64,000 bases of DNA from Candidatus Tokpelaia sp. JSC189 (GTDB taxonomy: Bacteria > Pseudomonadota > Alphaproteobacteria > Rhizobiales > Rhizobiaceae): NCBI GenBank assembly GCA_003331045.1, contig QENA01000034.1:1-64000 (forward strand), given 5' to 3'. The notes beneath the pieces are model-generated. The model made no database searches. It was not told where the DNA came from and saw nothing but the letters and a program-made list of their open reading frames with translations. The first letter of the stretch is position 1. Every line of letters begins with the position of its first letter. Shown here piece by piece: positions 19,227-30,321 of the stretch. Both the position numbers and the translations under genes were made by a program.

Positions 19227-20408
19227 TCACATACCAAGCCCCCTTTCCCGTGCTGCCGACTGTAAAAAGCCGTTCATATTTGAAAACATCACCGGTTCAT
19301 CCAGCAGGAAAGCATCATGGCCCTTGTCTGTTCTGACTTCAGCGAAAGAAACAGAAGCACCCGCTACATTGAGTGCATGGACAATAACTTGACTTTCACG
19401 CGTCGGAAAAAGCCAATCGGAAGAAAAGGAAACGATAAAGAAACGTGTCCCCGCCCTACGAAATGCATGGGAAAGATGCCCGCCATGCTCGGCAGCAAGA
19501 TCAAAATAATTCATCGCGCGTGTCAGGTAGAGATAAGAATTAGCATCAAAACGCTCAACAAAGATCATACCCTGATGGCGCAGATAGCTTTCAATCTGGA
19601 AATCGGCATCAAAACTAAAGGTCACTTCCGACCGCTCCTGCAGGTTACGCCCGAATTTACGGTGAAGCGCAGCCTCCGAAAGATAAGTAATATGCGCTGT
19701 CATGCGGGCGACAGCCAATCCTTTGCGGGGACTTGTCCCTGCTTCAATATAGTGCCCGCCCTGCCAGTCAGGATCAGCCATGACCGCTTGGCGCCCAATT
19801 TCATCAAAGGCAATATTCTGTGCTGAATGACGCGCGCCGCTCGCCAGTATTATTGCTGAGAAAACTCGCCGCCCAAAAGCCGAAGCCCATTGCAAAACCT
19901 GCATACCCCCCATGGAACCGCCGATAACTGCAAAGAGCGTATCAATCCCCAGCCGGTCAACTAGCATGGCTTGGGCCCGCACCATATCACCGATTGTGAT
20001 GACCGGAAAATTAAGAGCATAAGGTTTTCCTGTCTGCGGATTAAGGGCAGCGGGACCAGTAGACCCAAGACATCCGCCAATAACATTGGAACAAATAACA
20101 AAATAGCGCTCCGTATCTACGATTCTACCCGGCCCAACAAGGTTGCTCCACCAACCCGGCTTTCCGGTAACAGGATGCGGATTGGCAACATGTTGGTCAC
20201 AGGTCAGTGGATGACAGATCAGGATCGCATTGCTTTTATCGGCATTCAATGTGCCATAAATCTGGTACGCAATTTGAAAAGAAGAAAGCACAACACCGCT
20301 GTCAAGCTGCAGCGGCTGATCTTCGCCAAAAACGGCAAGTGCACTGTCAGGCTGCACCGCCTGCGGGATTTTACCGCTATAGGAATGGGCTATATTGTTC
20401 TGGTTCAT
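19227..20408 (-). CDS. metX: Homoserine O-acyltransferase (MetX)
   Basis: Alpha/beta-hydrolase-fold enzyme of 393 residues that acylates homoserine in the first committed step of methionine synthesis. The nucleophile elbow [13 protein letters not shown] (Ser ~160), the acid in SSDWLFP (Asp ~320) and the histidine in [10 protein letters not shown] (His ~370) complete the triad. The sequence cannot decide between acetyl- and succinyl-CoA as donor. It is divergent from hisC. In related genomes metW usually follows metX; here no metW is seen and a decayed kinase region follows. With metE it supports a B12-free methionine route. Confidence 0.95.
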   Translation of the reverse strand: MNQNNIAHSYSGKIPQAVQPDSALAVFGEDQPLQLDSGVVLSSFQIAYQIYGTLNADKSNAILICHPLTCDQHVANPHPVTGKPGWWSNLVGPGRIVDTERYFVICSNVIGGCLGSTGPAALNPQTGKPYALNFPVITIGDMVRAQAMLVDRLGIDTLFAVIGGSMGGMQVLQWASAFGRRVFSAIILASGARHSAQNIAFDEIGRQAVMADPDWQGGHYIEAGTSPRKGLAVARMTAHITYLSEAALHRKFGRNLQERSEVTFSFDADFQIESYLRHQGMIFVERFDANSYLYLTRAMNYFDLAAEHGGHLSHAFRRAGTRFFIVSFSSDWLFPTRESQVIVHALNVAGASVSFAEVRTDKGHDAFLLDEPVMFSNMNGFLQSAARERGLGM

Positions 20409-20537
20409 ATCGGCTGTACCGTCTGGAAAAGGAAAAGATACCTATTCGGCTTCATAGCTTGAAGTCAAGAATTTCTCTCGACTTTCATTACAACCTAGCT
20501 TATTTTGAGGCACCGTTCTAAAAATGCGGATCAAACC

Positions 20538-21662
20538 ATGCAGACTGATACGACAGCAACTCATCCCCAACCGAAAAAAGGCATTCTCGATATTGCCGCT
20601 TATGTGCCGGGAACAAATACTGTCAAGACAAGCGGCAAGATCTATAAACTCTCATCTAATGAAACACCCTTTGGACCGTGTCCAGCTGCTATTGAAGCAT
20701 ACCACCAAGTGGCAGGCAATCTTGAGCTTTATCCTGATGGACAAGCTCACAACCTGCGACAGGCAATTTCCGAGACCTATGGCTTGGCAATCGGCAATAT
20801 CATGACCGGCAATGGTTCTGATGAACTTCTAGGACTGCTGGCCCAAGCCTATGTAGGGCCGGGCGATGAAGGCATCATAACAGAACATGGCTTTAGCATT
20901 TATGAGATACAGATGCGGGTAAACGGCGCAACACCGGTTATTGTCAAGGAAAAAAACTGCAGACTTGATGTTGATAATATTTTGGCTGCGATCAGCTCAC
21001 GTACCCGCATTGTCTTTATCGCCAACCCAGGTAATCCGACTGGCACTTACCTACCTGCAAATGAAATACGGCGGCTGCACGCAGGACTGCCCAAAAATGT
21101 TCTACTCGTTCTCGATGGTGCTTATGCTGAATATGTCCAGACCAGTGATTATGAAGCAGGAGTTGAGTTTATCTCCACCTATGAAAATATAGTGATGACC
21201 CGGACGTTTTCAAAAATCCACGGACTTGCAGGATTACGTATCGGCTGGATGTACGCACCATTACACGTAATAAATGCAGTCAACCGTATGCGTGGCCCTT
21301 TCAATGTCAGCTCTGCTGCTCAGGCTGCCGGTGCTGCTGCTATACGTGACCGGAATTTTGTTAAACAATCTATCGCTTTCAACAGCAAATGGCGCGCATG
21401 GCTGGCCTGCGAACTAACATCCGTAGGCCTTGAGGTTACGCCATCAGTGACCAATTTTCTTCTGGTTCATTTTCCTGCTGACGAGAAAAAATCCGCAGCC
21501 TGCGCTGATGATTATCTCAAAGCCAGAGGATATATCCTACGCCGTGTCGACAATTATGGACTTCCCAATGCATTGCGCCTTACTATCGGCTTGGAAGATG
21601 CCAATCGAGGTGTGATTTGTGCCATCACTGAATTTTTGAAGCAGAGTAGATGTCTGATATAA
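20538..21662 (+). CDS. hisC: Histidinol-phosphate/aromatic aminotransferase
   Basis: PLP-dependent class I/II aminotransferase of about 374 residues. Features are [12 protein letters not shown] at the N-terminus, [29 protein letters not shown] (about 165–178), the Schiff-base lysine in [17 protein letters not shown] and the C-terminal arginine in [11 protein letters not shown] chose ATG 20538; the frame is open to a TTG at 20505. It overlaps tyrA by 13 bases, as in other Hyphomicrobiales where this hisC-type enzyme is paired with cyclohexadienyl dehydrogenase. It may therefore act on phenylpyruvate/prephenate as well as histidinol phosphate. Confidence 0.92.
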   Translation: MQTDTTATHPQPKKGILDIAAYVPGTNTVKTSGKIYKLSSNETPFGPCPAAIEAYHQVAGNLELYPDGQAHNLRQAISETYGLAIGNIMTGNGSDELLGLLAQAYVGPGDEGIITEHGFSIYEIQMRVNGATPVIVKEKNCRLDVDNILAAISSRTRIVFIANPGNPTGTYLPANEIRRLHAGLPKNVLLVLDGAYAEYVQTSDYEAGVEFISTYENIVMTRTFSKIHGLAGLRIGWMYAPLHVINAVNRMRGPFNVSSAAQAAGAAAIRDRNFVKQSIAFNSKWRAWLACELTSVGLEVTPSVTNFLLVHFPADEKKSAACADDYLKARGYILRRVDNYGLPNALRLTIGLEDANRGVICAITEFLKQSRCLI

Positions 21663-22618
21663 AATTTGATAAAATTGCATTGATCGGTATAGGTTTGATT
21701 GGTTCATCGCTAGCACGTGTTATCCGCGAAAAAAATTTGGCTGGCCATATCAGTATTGCCACCCGCAGTGAAAAAACCCTGTATGAGGCACGTGAACTTG
21801 TCCTTGGTGATAGCTATACGGTAAATAATGCAGAAGCAGTTAAAGATGCAGATCTTGTTATTATCAGCGTACCTGTCGGTGGATCTGGTGCCGTAGCACG
21901 TGATATTGCGCATAGCCTAAAATCCGGTGCCATTGTTACTGATGTTGGCTCTACCAAGGCTTCTGTCATTGCACAGATGCAGCCAGAATTGCCAGATTAC
22001 GTGCATTTTATTCCCGGACATCCTATTGCCGGAACAGAATTTTCCGGCCCCAGAGCCGGTTTTTCTGAACTTTTTACCAATCGCTGGTGTATTCTCACGC
22101 CGATTCCGGGTACTGATAAAAAAGCACTAGAACAGCTCAATGCATTCTGGACTACCTGTGGATCAAAAATCGATCAAATGGATCCGGCACATCATGATCT
22201 GGTTCTGGCCATGGTTTCGCATCTGCCGCATATCATCGCCTATAATATTCTCGGGACAGCAAATGACCTTGAAAAAATAACCAATTCCCAAGTGATCGTT
22301 TATTCCGCCTCAGGTTTTCGTGATTTTACGAGGCTCGCTGCCTCTGACCCGGCAATGTGGCGCGATGTATGTCTGCATAACCGCGATGCCATTCTGGAAA
22401 TGCTTGGGCGTTTTAGTGAAGATCTCGCTTCATTACAAAGAGCAATCCGCTGGAAAGATGGCAATGCCCTATTTGAACTTTTTACTCGTACACGTGCTAT
22501 CCGCCATGATATTATCGAGGTAGGGAAGGAAGTGAACACGTCTGATTTTGGCAGACAGACGGTAATTAATGAAAAGAAGGATACACCGGATCCAAAACAC
22601 GGAAAATACAAGAGGTGA
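21650..22618 (+). CDS. tyrA: Prephenate/arogenate (cyclohexadienyl) dehydrogenase
   Basis: NAD(P)-dependent oxidoreductase of tyrosine synthesis, 322 residues. The dinucleotide-binding fold opens with [17 protein letters not shown] (about 9–25). Substrate-site motifs include [23 protein letters not shown] and [14 protein letters not shown] 21650 lies inside the end of hisC, so translation is probably coupled. The gene is often called tyrC in this group. Confidence 0.93.
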   Translation: MSDIKFDKIALIGIGLIGSSLARVIREKNLAGHISIATRSEKTLYEARELVLGDSYTVNNAEAVKDADLVIISVPVGGSGAVARDIAHSLKSGAIVTDVGSTKASVIAQMQPELPDYVHFIPGHPIAGTEFSGPRAGFSELFTNRWCILTPIPGTDKKALEQLNAFWTTCGSKIDQMDPAHHDLVLAMVSHLPHIIAYNILGTANDLEKITNSQVIVYSASGFRDFTRLAASDPAMWRDVCLHNRDAILEMLGRFSEDLASLQRAIRWKDGNALFELFTRTRAIRHDIIEVGKEVNTSDFGRQTVINEKKDTPDPKHGKYKR

Positions 22619-22648
22619 TATCTATTCCCTGCTATTATTGATCATGCC

Positions 22649-23683
22649 TCAAAACGGGATATCACCAAGTTTGATGAAGCCCACTCTTGCCTTGCCATTT
22701 TCGATGTTAAAGATAATCTGAGGATCATCTTTAACATTCTTCGACATGTTATTGAGTGCAAAAAATGCAATTTCAAGGGTCCTCGCCTGTTCAGGAAAGA
22801 AGTTACGTATTGTTCGCATGATAGCGCCGGAATTACTAAAAGCCACAGTGAACTGGCCACTCAGAACACCTTCCGCTGAAACCGAAAACGGGCCGGAAAT
22901 AGTCAACTGCCCACCGCTTTCCATACTAAGAACTGCTTTTGACAAAGTGCCGAAATACCTTTTGCGCCAATTAATCAGCAGACTGCCGGGCAGCATGGAG
23001 AGATGATCGACATCATCAAGCATTAATTCAACCGCACCATCCATTCTCGGAAATTCCCTGCCTGAATCTGATACCACAACCGGCAGCATCAATTTGTCAA
23101 AAGACAAACGAATATTGAATTTGTCATCGCGGCTGTCTGCATCAAGCCGAATTAAATCTGCCGCTATCGGCTTTTCAAAATTTGCGGCCGTCACATCTTT
23201 GAACACCAACTGATCAATAGTAAACACAATATTGCGCAGACGGCAGTTATCAAGATTAGTATCAAACTGCATTCCTTTCCACTGCCCCTGCAAAAGCTTG
23301 AGACCTGATAACTTCAGCGTCACAGGAACGGTAACATGAAGGGAGATCCAGTGTGGCGCATAAACCGGTGCACTGGCTACAAACAGGTTACTTGCAAAAG
23401 AAAAACCCGCCAGCAGACCACTCCACGTTAGTTTATCACAAGCCATGCCAATCTGAAAAGGATAACCGGTTTTATGCAGATTTTCACAATGGGCAATAAT
23501 ACCATATTGCTCTGATGAGCGGAGCCTAGCACTGACCCGTCCCTGCATAAGTCCTGCCATGACATACCAGAAGGCACTGTAAATAATCATAAGCAATGCA
23601 ATGGTAGCAAGAATCACGAACCATCTGCGAGGGCCTTTATTTGCTTTATAGCTCTGTTTTTCTGCAACAATATTTGGCATCAT
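22649..23683 (-). CDS. DUF2125 domain-containing protein
   Basis: The 344-residue product has one N-terminal transmembrane segment (about 20–43) followed by a soluble region that should face the periplasm. CENLHKTGYPFQIGMACD and the C-terminal ENGKARVGFIKLGDIP are typical of DUF2125, a family of unknown function regularly found next to tyrC in Hyphomicrobiales. GAGGA precedes the paired ATG ATG start. It converges on tyrA with a 30-base gap. Confidence 0.85.
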   Translation of the reverse strand: MMPNIVAEKQSYKANKGPRRWFVILATIALLMIIYSAFWYVMAGLMQGRVSARLRSSEQYGIIAHCENLHKTGYPFQIGMACDKLTWSGLLAGFSFASNLFVASAPVYAPHWISLHVTVPVTLKLSGLKLLQGQWKGMQFDTNLDNCRLRNIVFTIDQLVFKDVTAANFEKPIAADLIRLDADSRDDKFNIRLSFDKLMLPVVVSDSGREFPRMDGAVELMLDDVDHLSMLPGSLLINWRKRYFGTLSKAVLSMESGGQLTISGPFSVSAEGVLSGQFTVAFSNSGAIMRTIRNFFPEQARTLEIAFFALNNMSKNVKDDPQIIFNIENGKARVGFIKLGDIPF

Positions 23684-23943
23684 AAAAGGAATCCTCAGTA
23701 GATTATTTTTAATTTAACTAATGGTATCATCCGGTCAAAGGGATGATTTGACGATTTCTGGATTTTCGCTTATGTTAAGCTCTTGACGTCCATGACAGTC
23801 TGCCGGAAAAGATTGAAGAACTTCCGGCAAATTTTTCACCGGTTTGATAACTGCAAAGCTATTAGGACAAAGATGGTATAAAAAATTTCCCGATAAACAA
23901 AATAAACAATGAACAAATATCACCGCCTGTTTATCATCTTGTA

Positions 23944-24786
23944 TCACAACTGATAAAACGTGCGGATTTTCTCCCATCCCTCGGTCGCACTATCAACAAA
24001 GCTCAAAAGCTTGACATCATCAGGCGCAATTGTACCCTGCTCTGCAAGGTAATCAATGTTGAATGCCTTTTTCCAAAATGTCTTTCCAAACATTAGGATA
24101 GGCACACGCTCCATCCGGCCTGTCTGTATCAGAGTGAGCGTTTCAAAAAGCTCATCAAAAGTTCCAAATCCACCAGGGAAAATGGCAAGCGCTTTAGCGC
24201 GCATTAGAAAATGCATCTTGCGCATTGCAAAATAATGAAAATTAAAACACAGATCTGGGGTAATATAGGGATTGGGCATCTGCTCATGCGGCACAACAAT
24301 ATTAAGACCTATACTTGGCGCGCCTACATCTGCTGCGCCACGATTTCCTGCCTCCATAATACCCGGCCCCCCACCGGTTACAATAACAAATTCGCGGTAA
24401 CGAGTAGTGTCTGAATATTGGGAACACAGACGAGCAAACTGCCGTGCCTCATCATAGTAACGGGATACAGCTTCTAGATTTTTTTTCTGAACTAGATTTC
24501 TCGCAGCCCAAGCGCTGTGGCCAGGTTCCGGAATACGGGCCCCCCCAAACAACACAATAGTTGATCTAATATTGCGTTCACGCAAGTTGCGTTCTGCCTT
24601 CATCAGTTCGAGAGCAAGACGCAACGGGCGCAGTTCATAACTTGTCAAAAAATCTTTATCCGTATAAGCAAGCCGATATGCAGACGATAATGTCTGCAAT
24701 GTATTAAGCACACCATCTGCCTTCTTGTGGATATCCTCGCCGGAATGAGGGAAAAGCGTCCAGCCTTCCTTTTCTTCAGCTTTCAT
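23944..24786 (-). CDS. LOG-family Rossmann-fold protein (TIGR00730 type)
   Basis: A 280-residue protein of the family once annotated as lysine decarboxylase. The signature motifs GGGPGIMEAGNRGA (about 138–151) and FPGGFGTFDELFE (about 205–217) form the nucleotide-binding and catalytic site. Characterised relatives are nucleoside 5'-monophosphate phosphoribohydrolases (cytokinin-activating LOG) or nucleotidases; this one's substrate is unknown. ATG 24786 follows GGAAGGA. It is divergent from dapD, an arrangement common in the order. Confidence 0.9.
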   Translation of the reverse strand: MKAEEKEGWTLFPHSGEDIHKKADGVLNTLQTLSSAYRLAYTDKDFLTSYELRPLRLALELMKAERNLRERNIRSTIVLFGGARIPEPGHSAWAARNLVQKKNLEAVSRYYDEARQFARLCSQYSDTTRYREFVIVTGGGPGIMEAGNRGAADVGAPSIGLNIVVPHEQMPNPYITPDLCFNFHYFAMRKMHFLMRAKALAIFPGGFGTFDELFETLTLIQTGRMERVPILMFGKTFWKKAFNIDYLAEQGTIAPDDVKLLSFVDSATEGWEKIRTFYQL

Positions 24787-24983
24787 TAATAATATCCTTC
24801 CGATTGACCAAAATTATTGCCTCATCTAAAGCATTTCCAATAAATATATATTCATAGAAAATATTTTTATTTTCTATTTCTTTACATTTTCTGTAGAATA
24901 GATTTCCTAATCTTGAAAGAAATATATCAGACCCTGTGAACATAGGCTTCAACCGGGTGCAAATTTATTTAATGGAGATTTTA

Positions 24984-25838
24984 ATGACACATTTCAATTT
25001 GGATGAACTGGAACAGATAATTGAAAAAGCTTTCAATGAACGTGACAACATCAATACATCAACAAAAGGTAAAGTTCGTGATGCGGTAGAAATTGCTCTT
25101 AAACTTTTGGATAAAGGAGAAGTGAGAGTTGCCAACCATCAGGATGATGGTCAATGGCATGTGAATCAATGGCTGAAAAAAGCTATACTGCTCTCTTTCC
25201 GCCTTAGTTCGATCAGTATCATGAGCGGCGGCCCCAATAACACCTGCTGGTGGGACAAAGTGCCATCAAAATTCAATGGTTGGACGTCAGATGATTTTGA
25301 GCAAGCAGCTTTCCGCTCTGTGCCAAATGCCATTGTCCGTCATTCTGCCTACCTTGCACCAGGTGTCATCCTAATGCCTTCGTTTGTCAATCTTGGCGCT
25401 TATATCGGTGAAGGCACAATGGTGGATACATGGGCAACAGTTGGCTCCTGCGCACAGATAGGACGCAATGTGCATCTCTCAGGCGGCGTGGGAATTGGCG
25501 GAGTGCTTGAACCACTGCAGGCTGATCCTACAATCATTGAAGACAACTGCTTTATCGGTGCCCGCTCGGAAGTGGTAGAAGGCTGTATTATCCGTGAAGG
25601 AGCTGTCCTTGGGATGGGCGTTTTCATCGGCAAATCGACAAAGATTGTGGACCGTATCACCGGCGAAATCTTTTATGGTGAAGTTCCGCCTTATTCTGTT
25701 GTTGTTGCGGGCAGCCTGCCTAGTAGACCATTGCCTAATGGCGGACCTAGCCCGGCACTTTACTGTGCAGTTATTGTCAAGCAGGTTGATGAAAAGACAC
25801 GCGCCAAAACGTCCATCAATGATCTTCTCCGCGTCTAA
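24984..25838 (+). CDS. dapD: Tetrahydrodipicolinate N-succinyltransferase
   Basis: Lysine/diaminopimelate pathway enzyme of 284 residues that transfers succinyl from succinyl-CoA to tetrahydrodipicolinate, needed for peptidoglycan. The C-terminal half is a left-handed beta-helix of hexapeptide repeats (about 105–250), with [36 protein letters not shown] and [22 protein letters not shown] 24984 has GGAG nine bases upstream and matches the family start; the frame extends to 24936 without support. Confidence 0.96.
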   Translation: MTHFNLDELEQIIEKAFNERDNINTSTKGKVRDAVEIALKLLDKGEVRVANHQDDGQWHVNQWLKKAILLSFRLSSISIMSGGPNNTCWWDKVPSKFNGWTSDDFEQAAFRSVPNAIVRHSAYLAPGVILMPSFVNLGAYIGEGTMVDTWATVGSCAQIGRNVHLSGGVGIGGVLEPLQADPTIIEDNCFIGARSEVVEGCIIREGAVLGMGVFIGKSTKIVDRITGEIFYGEVPPYSVVVAGSLPSRPLPNGGPSPALYCAVIVKQVDEKTRAKTSINDLLRV

Positions 25839-25869
25839 GCAACATGGCTCCAGATAGTCAATGGCTAAA

Positions 25870-25896
25870 CGCCTAGACAGGCAAGCTGTTTAGGCG
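25870..25896. terminator. Hairpin between convergent dapD and tamB
   Basis: CGCCTAGACAG (25870–25880) pairs with CTGTTTAGGCG (25886–25896) around the loop GCAAG: 11 base pairs with one G·T. It lies 32 bases past dapD and 25 bases past the tamB stop, so it could end transcription in both directions. There is no T-run, so a classical intrinsic terminator is not assured. Confidence 0.5.
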
Positions 25897-25920
25897 GCTA
25901 ATAGCAAAGAACAGAGCCCG

Positions 25921-28356
25921 TCAATAATCTTTTTCGTAAAAAATACCAAAATTTGAATCAGTATTTATACCAACACCGCCTTTGATCTTGAGATTATTGT
26001 TGATATCCAGATTGACTGTTCCCTTTGCACTGCCGCCGGAGCCAGTTTCAACTCCTAGATAGATATTATCACGAATATAGCGACCTGCCTGCACAACGAT
26101 ATTGCCAACCCTATCGCTTGCAACATCAAAATTATCAAATCGCAACCCTGAGGTCAGCTCCGCAAACAGAGATTTGTTGATAACACCGGTAAGTTCTGCC
26201 ATGGCGTCAACTAGCTGGGCAATCTGGACAGGTGATAGCTCATTAAGCGAACGTTTGAAAATAAGCCGTGACAAAATTTCATTCTGCGGCAGCTCCGGCT
26301 GAGACTGAAAATTGAATGAAATATTGTTAGGCCTGCCACTGACAACCAAAGAGATATTAACATCATCAGCTTCCGTACGGACAATAAAATGAAGATCAGG
26401 ATTCATATCGCCGGTTAGTGTTATCTGACCCTCACTAAAGGTCAGATGCTGGTTCAAAATATCAAGGCGTCCCCGCAGCACATTGAAGCTGCCAATCGGA
26501 TTGACATCCGTTATCAGGCCGGCAATATAAATCTGCCCACCAAGCTCGACATCGAGGCCATATCCGCGGACAAAAAGTCGGTTAGGCGCTCTAATCCGCA
26601 TATTGAACTTTGGCACAAACTGACGGCTAGTTGGTGCTAAAATAGTAGTCTTTTTGGCTTGTATACGGGCCCATTCAAGCGTTCTTGCAATAGGCGGTGT
26701 CAGATGTCTGTGCTGTACTTCAATCATTGTCGCAATGCCGACAACACCTGAAATATTAATCTCGGCTTTTTCAATCAGAATATCAGCGGCAATCGTTGGG
26801 TTATGCATTAAAGGGCCCTTCAGGGTCATCTGCCCATGAACGGTCCCGGCCAACATATTGCCGTCGTTGTAGCACATATGATTTAAACTCAGTGTCAGAT
26901 TAGCGGGAAAGTTCTGTTTAGCATTGGTTGAAATCGATCCGGAAAGACTTGCAGATCCTCCGCTTATACTATCTCCTGTCAGATGCTCGATAATAATCTG
27001 TTCGCCGTCAAGGCGGCCAACAAGCATCATTCTGCTCAGATTCAGATTGGTCTCAGGATCAATAAATTGCCCGTTTTCGACCAAGAAATTGCCATTCAGG
27101 CGAGGCGCATCCAAACTGCCAATAACAGATGCATCAGCCGTCAGGATACCGGAAAATTGAATTCCGCGATCAGCAAGAAACTGATTAGCAAGTGCTAAAG
27201 GAACAATACCGCTCACTTTAAGATTAAGCCCATTACCGACAAACGGCAGAAGGCCCGAAACCTTCATCTGCAGATTTTTAGCCGCCGTCAGATCAAGTTT
27301 GACAATATTTAGGATCTGATCTTTGTAAGAACCTGACATAGCTAGCCGAAGCGAAGTAATACCACTTTTAGCTAGAACGGGCGTATTGATATTTTTTTCC
27401 TCAAACAGAAACTTATCAAGCTGTACACTGTTGTCGACTGCAATCATGCCATTGGCATCAATACTGATATCAGAGCTGAAAAGCGGCCGGTAAGTGTCCA
27501 ATACAAGATTGCCGACCGGACCTTTCACAATAATACTAAAAGCCCGACCCTTGCTGGCGGCACGCAGGGAAAAAGTGCCATTCAAAATCGAATTGCCCGG
27601 TGTTGCCATCATGAGATTAATATCAAGATTATCAAGACTGCCGTTTCCTTTGAGTAAGAGATTAACGGGCGGACGATTTTTAATTTTTAGAATATTGGCA
27701 GCAATGCCATTGGCGGGTTCAGATAATTCAAAAACAAAGTTGAGATGCTGCTTGTTATTTGAATAACCTGCAAGCAGCCTAAAATCGCCATCCGGGCTAT
27801 CAAGTCGATTCATATTGAATGCGGAATCCAGTGTTCCATTTGCAAAAGTCAGATTTCCATCAAGAGAAATAACCGATGCGATGCCAAAAAATTCTTTGCC
27901 GAATAGAACCTGCGAAACATGAAGCGAACTAATATTAATCGCAATGGGTAAATTAGGGAGGGAGAAATTCCAGCTTTTTGATTTCCCAGCAGAGGCATTC
28001 GGTAATGGCTTGCGCAGCACTTCTATACATTCGGCACTCAGGGAATTGATAGAGAGATAGCCTGTCAGCAATGCAAGGCGGTTCCAATCCAGTCTTGCGT
28101 TGCTTACCTTAAGCCAGATACCCTGCCGGTCTGCCACTGTGATCAGATTAACCGATGTTCTCGCACCATCAATATTCGAGATACGTATCTGCTGGTTAGG
28201 GCTCGAAAGTGCATGCTCCACAAAAGACAAAAACCATGACTTTCCTACATCTGCATCATTTTGCGGCTTGACAGAAAACTGCACACCTGCACTCCGTAAT
28301 GACAGCACCAGTATTGAGATAATTACAAAAAACCGTAAAAAAAACATCTTTATCAT
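25921..28356 (-). CDS. tamB: Translocation and assembly module protein TamB, short form
   Basis: TamB spans the periplasm from an inner-membrane anchor to TamA and helps place outer-membrane proteins and lipids. The 811-residue product has an N-terminal anchor (about 3–22), a long region of repeating beta-strand segments and a C-terminal DUF490 domain (about 470–811). That domain includes GSFNVLRGRLDILNQ, LTFSEGQITLTGDMNPDL and GGVGINTDSNFGIFYEKDY. Relatives in this order are commonly about twice as long, so part of the beta-groove seems deleted while the ends and the frame are intact. The start lies 3 bases after the tamA stop. Confidence 0.88.
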   Translation of the reverse strand: MIKMFFLRFFVIISILVLSLRSAGVQFSVKPQNDADVGKSWFLSFVEHALSSPNQQIRISNIDGARTSVNLITVADRQGIWLKVSNARLDWNRLALLTGYLSINSLSAECIEVLRKPLPNASAGKSKSWNFSLPNLPIAINISSLHVSQVLFGKEFFGIASVISLDGNLTFANGTLDSAFNMNRLDSPDGDFRLLAGYSNNKQHLNFVFELSEPANGIAANILKIKNRPPVNLLLKGNGSLDNLDINLMMATPGNSILNGTFSLRAASKGRAFSIIVKGPVGNLVLDTYRPLFSSDISIDANGMIAVDNSVQLDKFLFEEKNINTPVLAKSGITSLRLAMSGSYKDQILNIVKLDLTAAKNLQMKVSGLLPFVGNGLNLKVSGIVPLALANQFLADRGIQFSGILTADASVIGSLDAPRLNGNFLVENGQFIDPETNLNLSRMMLVGRLDGEQIIIEHLTGDSISGGSASLSGSISTNAKQNFPANLTLSLNHMCYNDGNMLAGTVHGQMTLKGPLMHNPTIAADILIEKAEINISGVVGIATMIEVQHRHLTPPIARTLEWARIQAKKTTILAPTSRQFVPKFNMRIRAPNRLFVRGYGLDVELGGQIYIAGLITDVNPIGSFNVLRGRLDILNQHLTFSEGQITLTGDMNPDLHFIVRTEADDVNISLVVSGRPNNISFNFQSQPELPQNEILSRLIFKRSLNELSPVQIAQLVDAMAELTGVINKSLFAELTSGLRFDNFDVASDRVGNIVVQAGRYIRDNIYLGVETGSGGSAKGTVNLDINNNLKIKGGVGINTDSNFGIFYEKDY

Positions 28357-28359
28357 GGT

Positions 28360-30321
28360 TCAGAACGCTTGTCCTATTCCAATATAAAAACCAAGCTTGG
28401 GATCTCCGCTGACACGATTCAACGGTATTGCAACATCAAAACGAATAGGACCCACTCCTGTTTTATAACGTCCCCCTAATCCGACAGCAATCTTGGCTTT
28501 CTCATGGAAATCAGAGAAAGAAGCTCTACTGACAGAGCCTAGATCCATAAACCCGACCATACCGATATTTTGTGTCATCATCGCCCTGGCTTCGATAGAG
28601 CCTTCAATCATAGAACGGCCACCGATAATATCTCCATTTTTCGTGCGCACACCGATATTACGATAGCCATACCCACGCACAGAACTGCCACCGCCGACAA
28701 AAAACAACATGTTAGACGGCAATTCGGATGCCTCCACGCCCATAATAGAACCAATCTTGGCCCGGATGGCAATCACGAACTGATCACGTTTGTCAAATGC
28801 CCAGTAAGTGCATCCTTCCGCAACAATTCTGGCAATGAAATTGCGGTATTCCATTTCATAGAACGGCTCTGCGACCAATTCGCCGTACACACCACGATGA
28901 GCATCCATTTTATTATCCCGGGAATCATAAAGCAGCCCACCTAAAAATCCGACCATTGTGAAATTACGGTTATCGAAAAAATTATCCTTAGTTTTGATCT
29001 TTGATACATTCAGATAAATCCGCCCTGAAAGCTCATCCGAAAAAACACGGGTGAACCCCGTATGCAGATAGATTCCTGTCGAGGTGTAATGTTTGAGAAC
29101 CTCACGTTCGCCCTTTAGATTGACGATAAAATCCGTATCGGGATGAAGATACCAAGCCGTATAATAGGCTGTGTCCAATAAATAACTGTAGTTTTGCGAA
29201 TTATAGGATCTGTAGTGATTACCAGTGATCTGACTAATTCTAGCATCAAAATACAAGCGTTTAGCATGGCCAAACAGGTTGCGGTGCAACCAATAGGCTT
29301 CAAAACTAGGGCCATCGAATGTTGAATATGCCATGCCTGCGCCAACACGCCGTGGCGGGCGCTCCTGCACAATCAAGCTGAGTGGCAACGTCCCATCCGG
29401 TTTTATCGCATCCGCTTCCCGGATGATGGCAGCATGAAAAATTTCCAGACGTGCTAAGCGTCTGTTAGCCTTCGCAATATCATCGGAGTCATATCTCTGC
29501 CCGGAATGCAGCCCCGTCATCCATGCAATATAGGCCGGATCCATTCGCGGCTGCCGGGATATATTCTGCACTGTTAGATCACCAAAATAGGCAAGCTGCC
29601 CCTGAGCAACGCTAATATCCGCATCGACCTCACGCAAAGCGTGATCGACAACAACATCACGGCGGGCAATACGTGCTTTTGCATATCCCTGTCGACGCCA
29701 GCTTTCAATAACCAGTTTTTCGGTTTCAAAAATGATTCCGGATTTTGCAATTTCACCTATTGCATAGCCAATATTATGCGGTGAAGTTACTTTATCTCTA
29801 CGCTTCCTGTTGGCTGGCGGCAGTTCATGAACTGCCGCATGGCCAAAAAGATACAGGTGGCCGGCATTAATGGTAATGACAATGACAACATGATCCGGAA
29901 ATTCTGTACCCAAGTGGATATATGCTGCTTCTTTGCCATCAATCGTAATGCTGATCACGCCACCGTAGTAGCCATCCGCATACAAGGCAGCAAGGATACG
30001 ACTGTAGTCATTACGTACCTTTGAAAGCAAGCTGGCCGATCCGGGAGCAGGTTTCTTCTGACCGGCAACCAAAGCAGAGGCTCTTTTGGCAATTTCAATA
30101 CCTGCCACCGGCGCACCAGCTGGTGCCATAATCTTGACGCTGTAATATTTCGCATCGCCAATTGTATCAGATTCTTCTTGCTTATTCTTACCCCATAGGT
30201 GGATGGAAAACAATTCAAATGCAATTGCCTGTTGCGAAACGGTACAAAATAGTGAAATACTAGCCAAAAAAGCGGCCAATATCACTCTAACTGTACTTCG
30301 TGAAGTATAGGGATAGCTCAT
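28360..30321 (-). CDS. tamA: Outer-membrane assembly factor TamA (Omp85/BamA superfamily)
   Basis: A 653-residue precursor with a signal peptide (hydrophobic core about 12–34). POTRA-like domains fill about 55–290, e.g. LAALYADGYYGGVISITID. A C-terminal 16-strand barrel follows, with the Omp85 signature GGGSSVRGYGYRNIG (about 548–562) and the terminal strand ending in phenylalanine (GIGQAF). It pairs with TamB to insert proteins into the outer membrane. The genes are adjacent in the order tamA–tamB. Confidence 0.93.
   Translation of the reverse strand: MSYPYTSRSTVRVILAAFLASISLFCTVSQQAIAFELFSIHLWGKNKQEESDTIGDAKYYSVKIMAPAGAPVAGIEIAKRASALVAGQKKPAPGSASLLSKVRNDYSRILAALYADGYYGGVISITIDGKEAAYIHLGTEFPDHVVIVITINAGHLYLFGHAAVHELPPANRKRRDKVTSPHNIGYAIGEIAKSGIIFETEKLVIESWRRQGYAKARIARRDVVVDHALREVDADISVAQGQLAYFGDLTVQNISRQPRMDPAYIAWMTGLHSGQRYDSDDIAKANRRLARLEIFHAAIIREADAIKPDGTLPLSLIVQERPPRRVGAGMAYSTFDGPSFEAYWLHRNLFGHAKRLYFDARISQITGNHYRSYNSQNYSYLLDTAYYTAWYLHPDTDFIVNLKGEREVLKHYTSTGIYLHTGFTRVFSDELSGRIYLNVSKIKTKDNFFDNRNFTMVGFLGGLLYDSRDNKMDAHRGVYGELVAEPFYEMEYRNFIARIVAEGCTYWAFDKRDQFVIAIRAKIGSIMGVEASELPSNMLFFVGGGSSVRGYGYRNIGVRTKNGDIIGGRSMIEGSIEARAMMTQNIGMVGFMDLGSVSRASFSDFHEKAKIAVGLGGRYKTGVGPIRFDVAIPLNRVSGDPKLGFYIGIGQAF

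Noticed and set aside
20409..20537. SAM-II riboswitch between metX and hisC
   Set aside because: This is a common place for one in alphaproteobacteria, but the conserved core and pseudoknot strands are not present.
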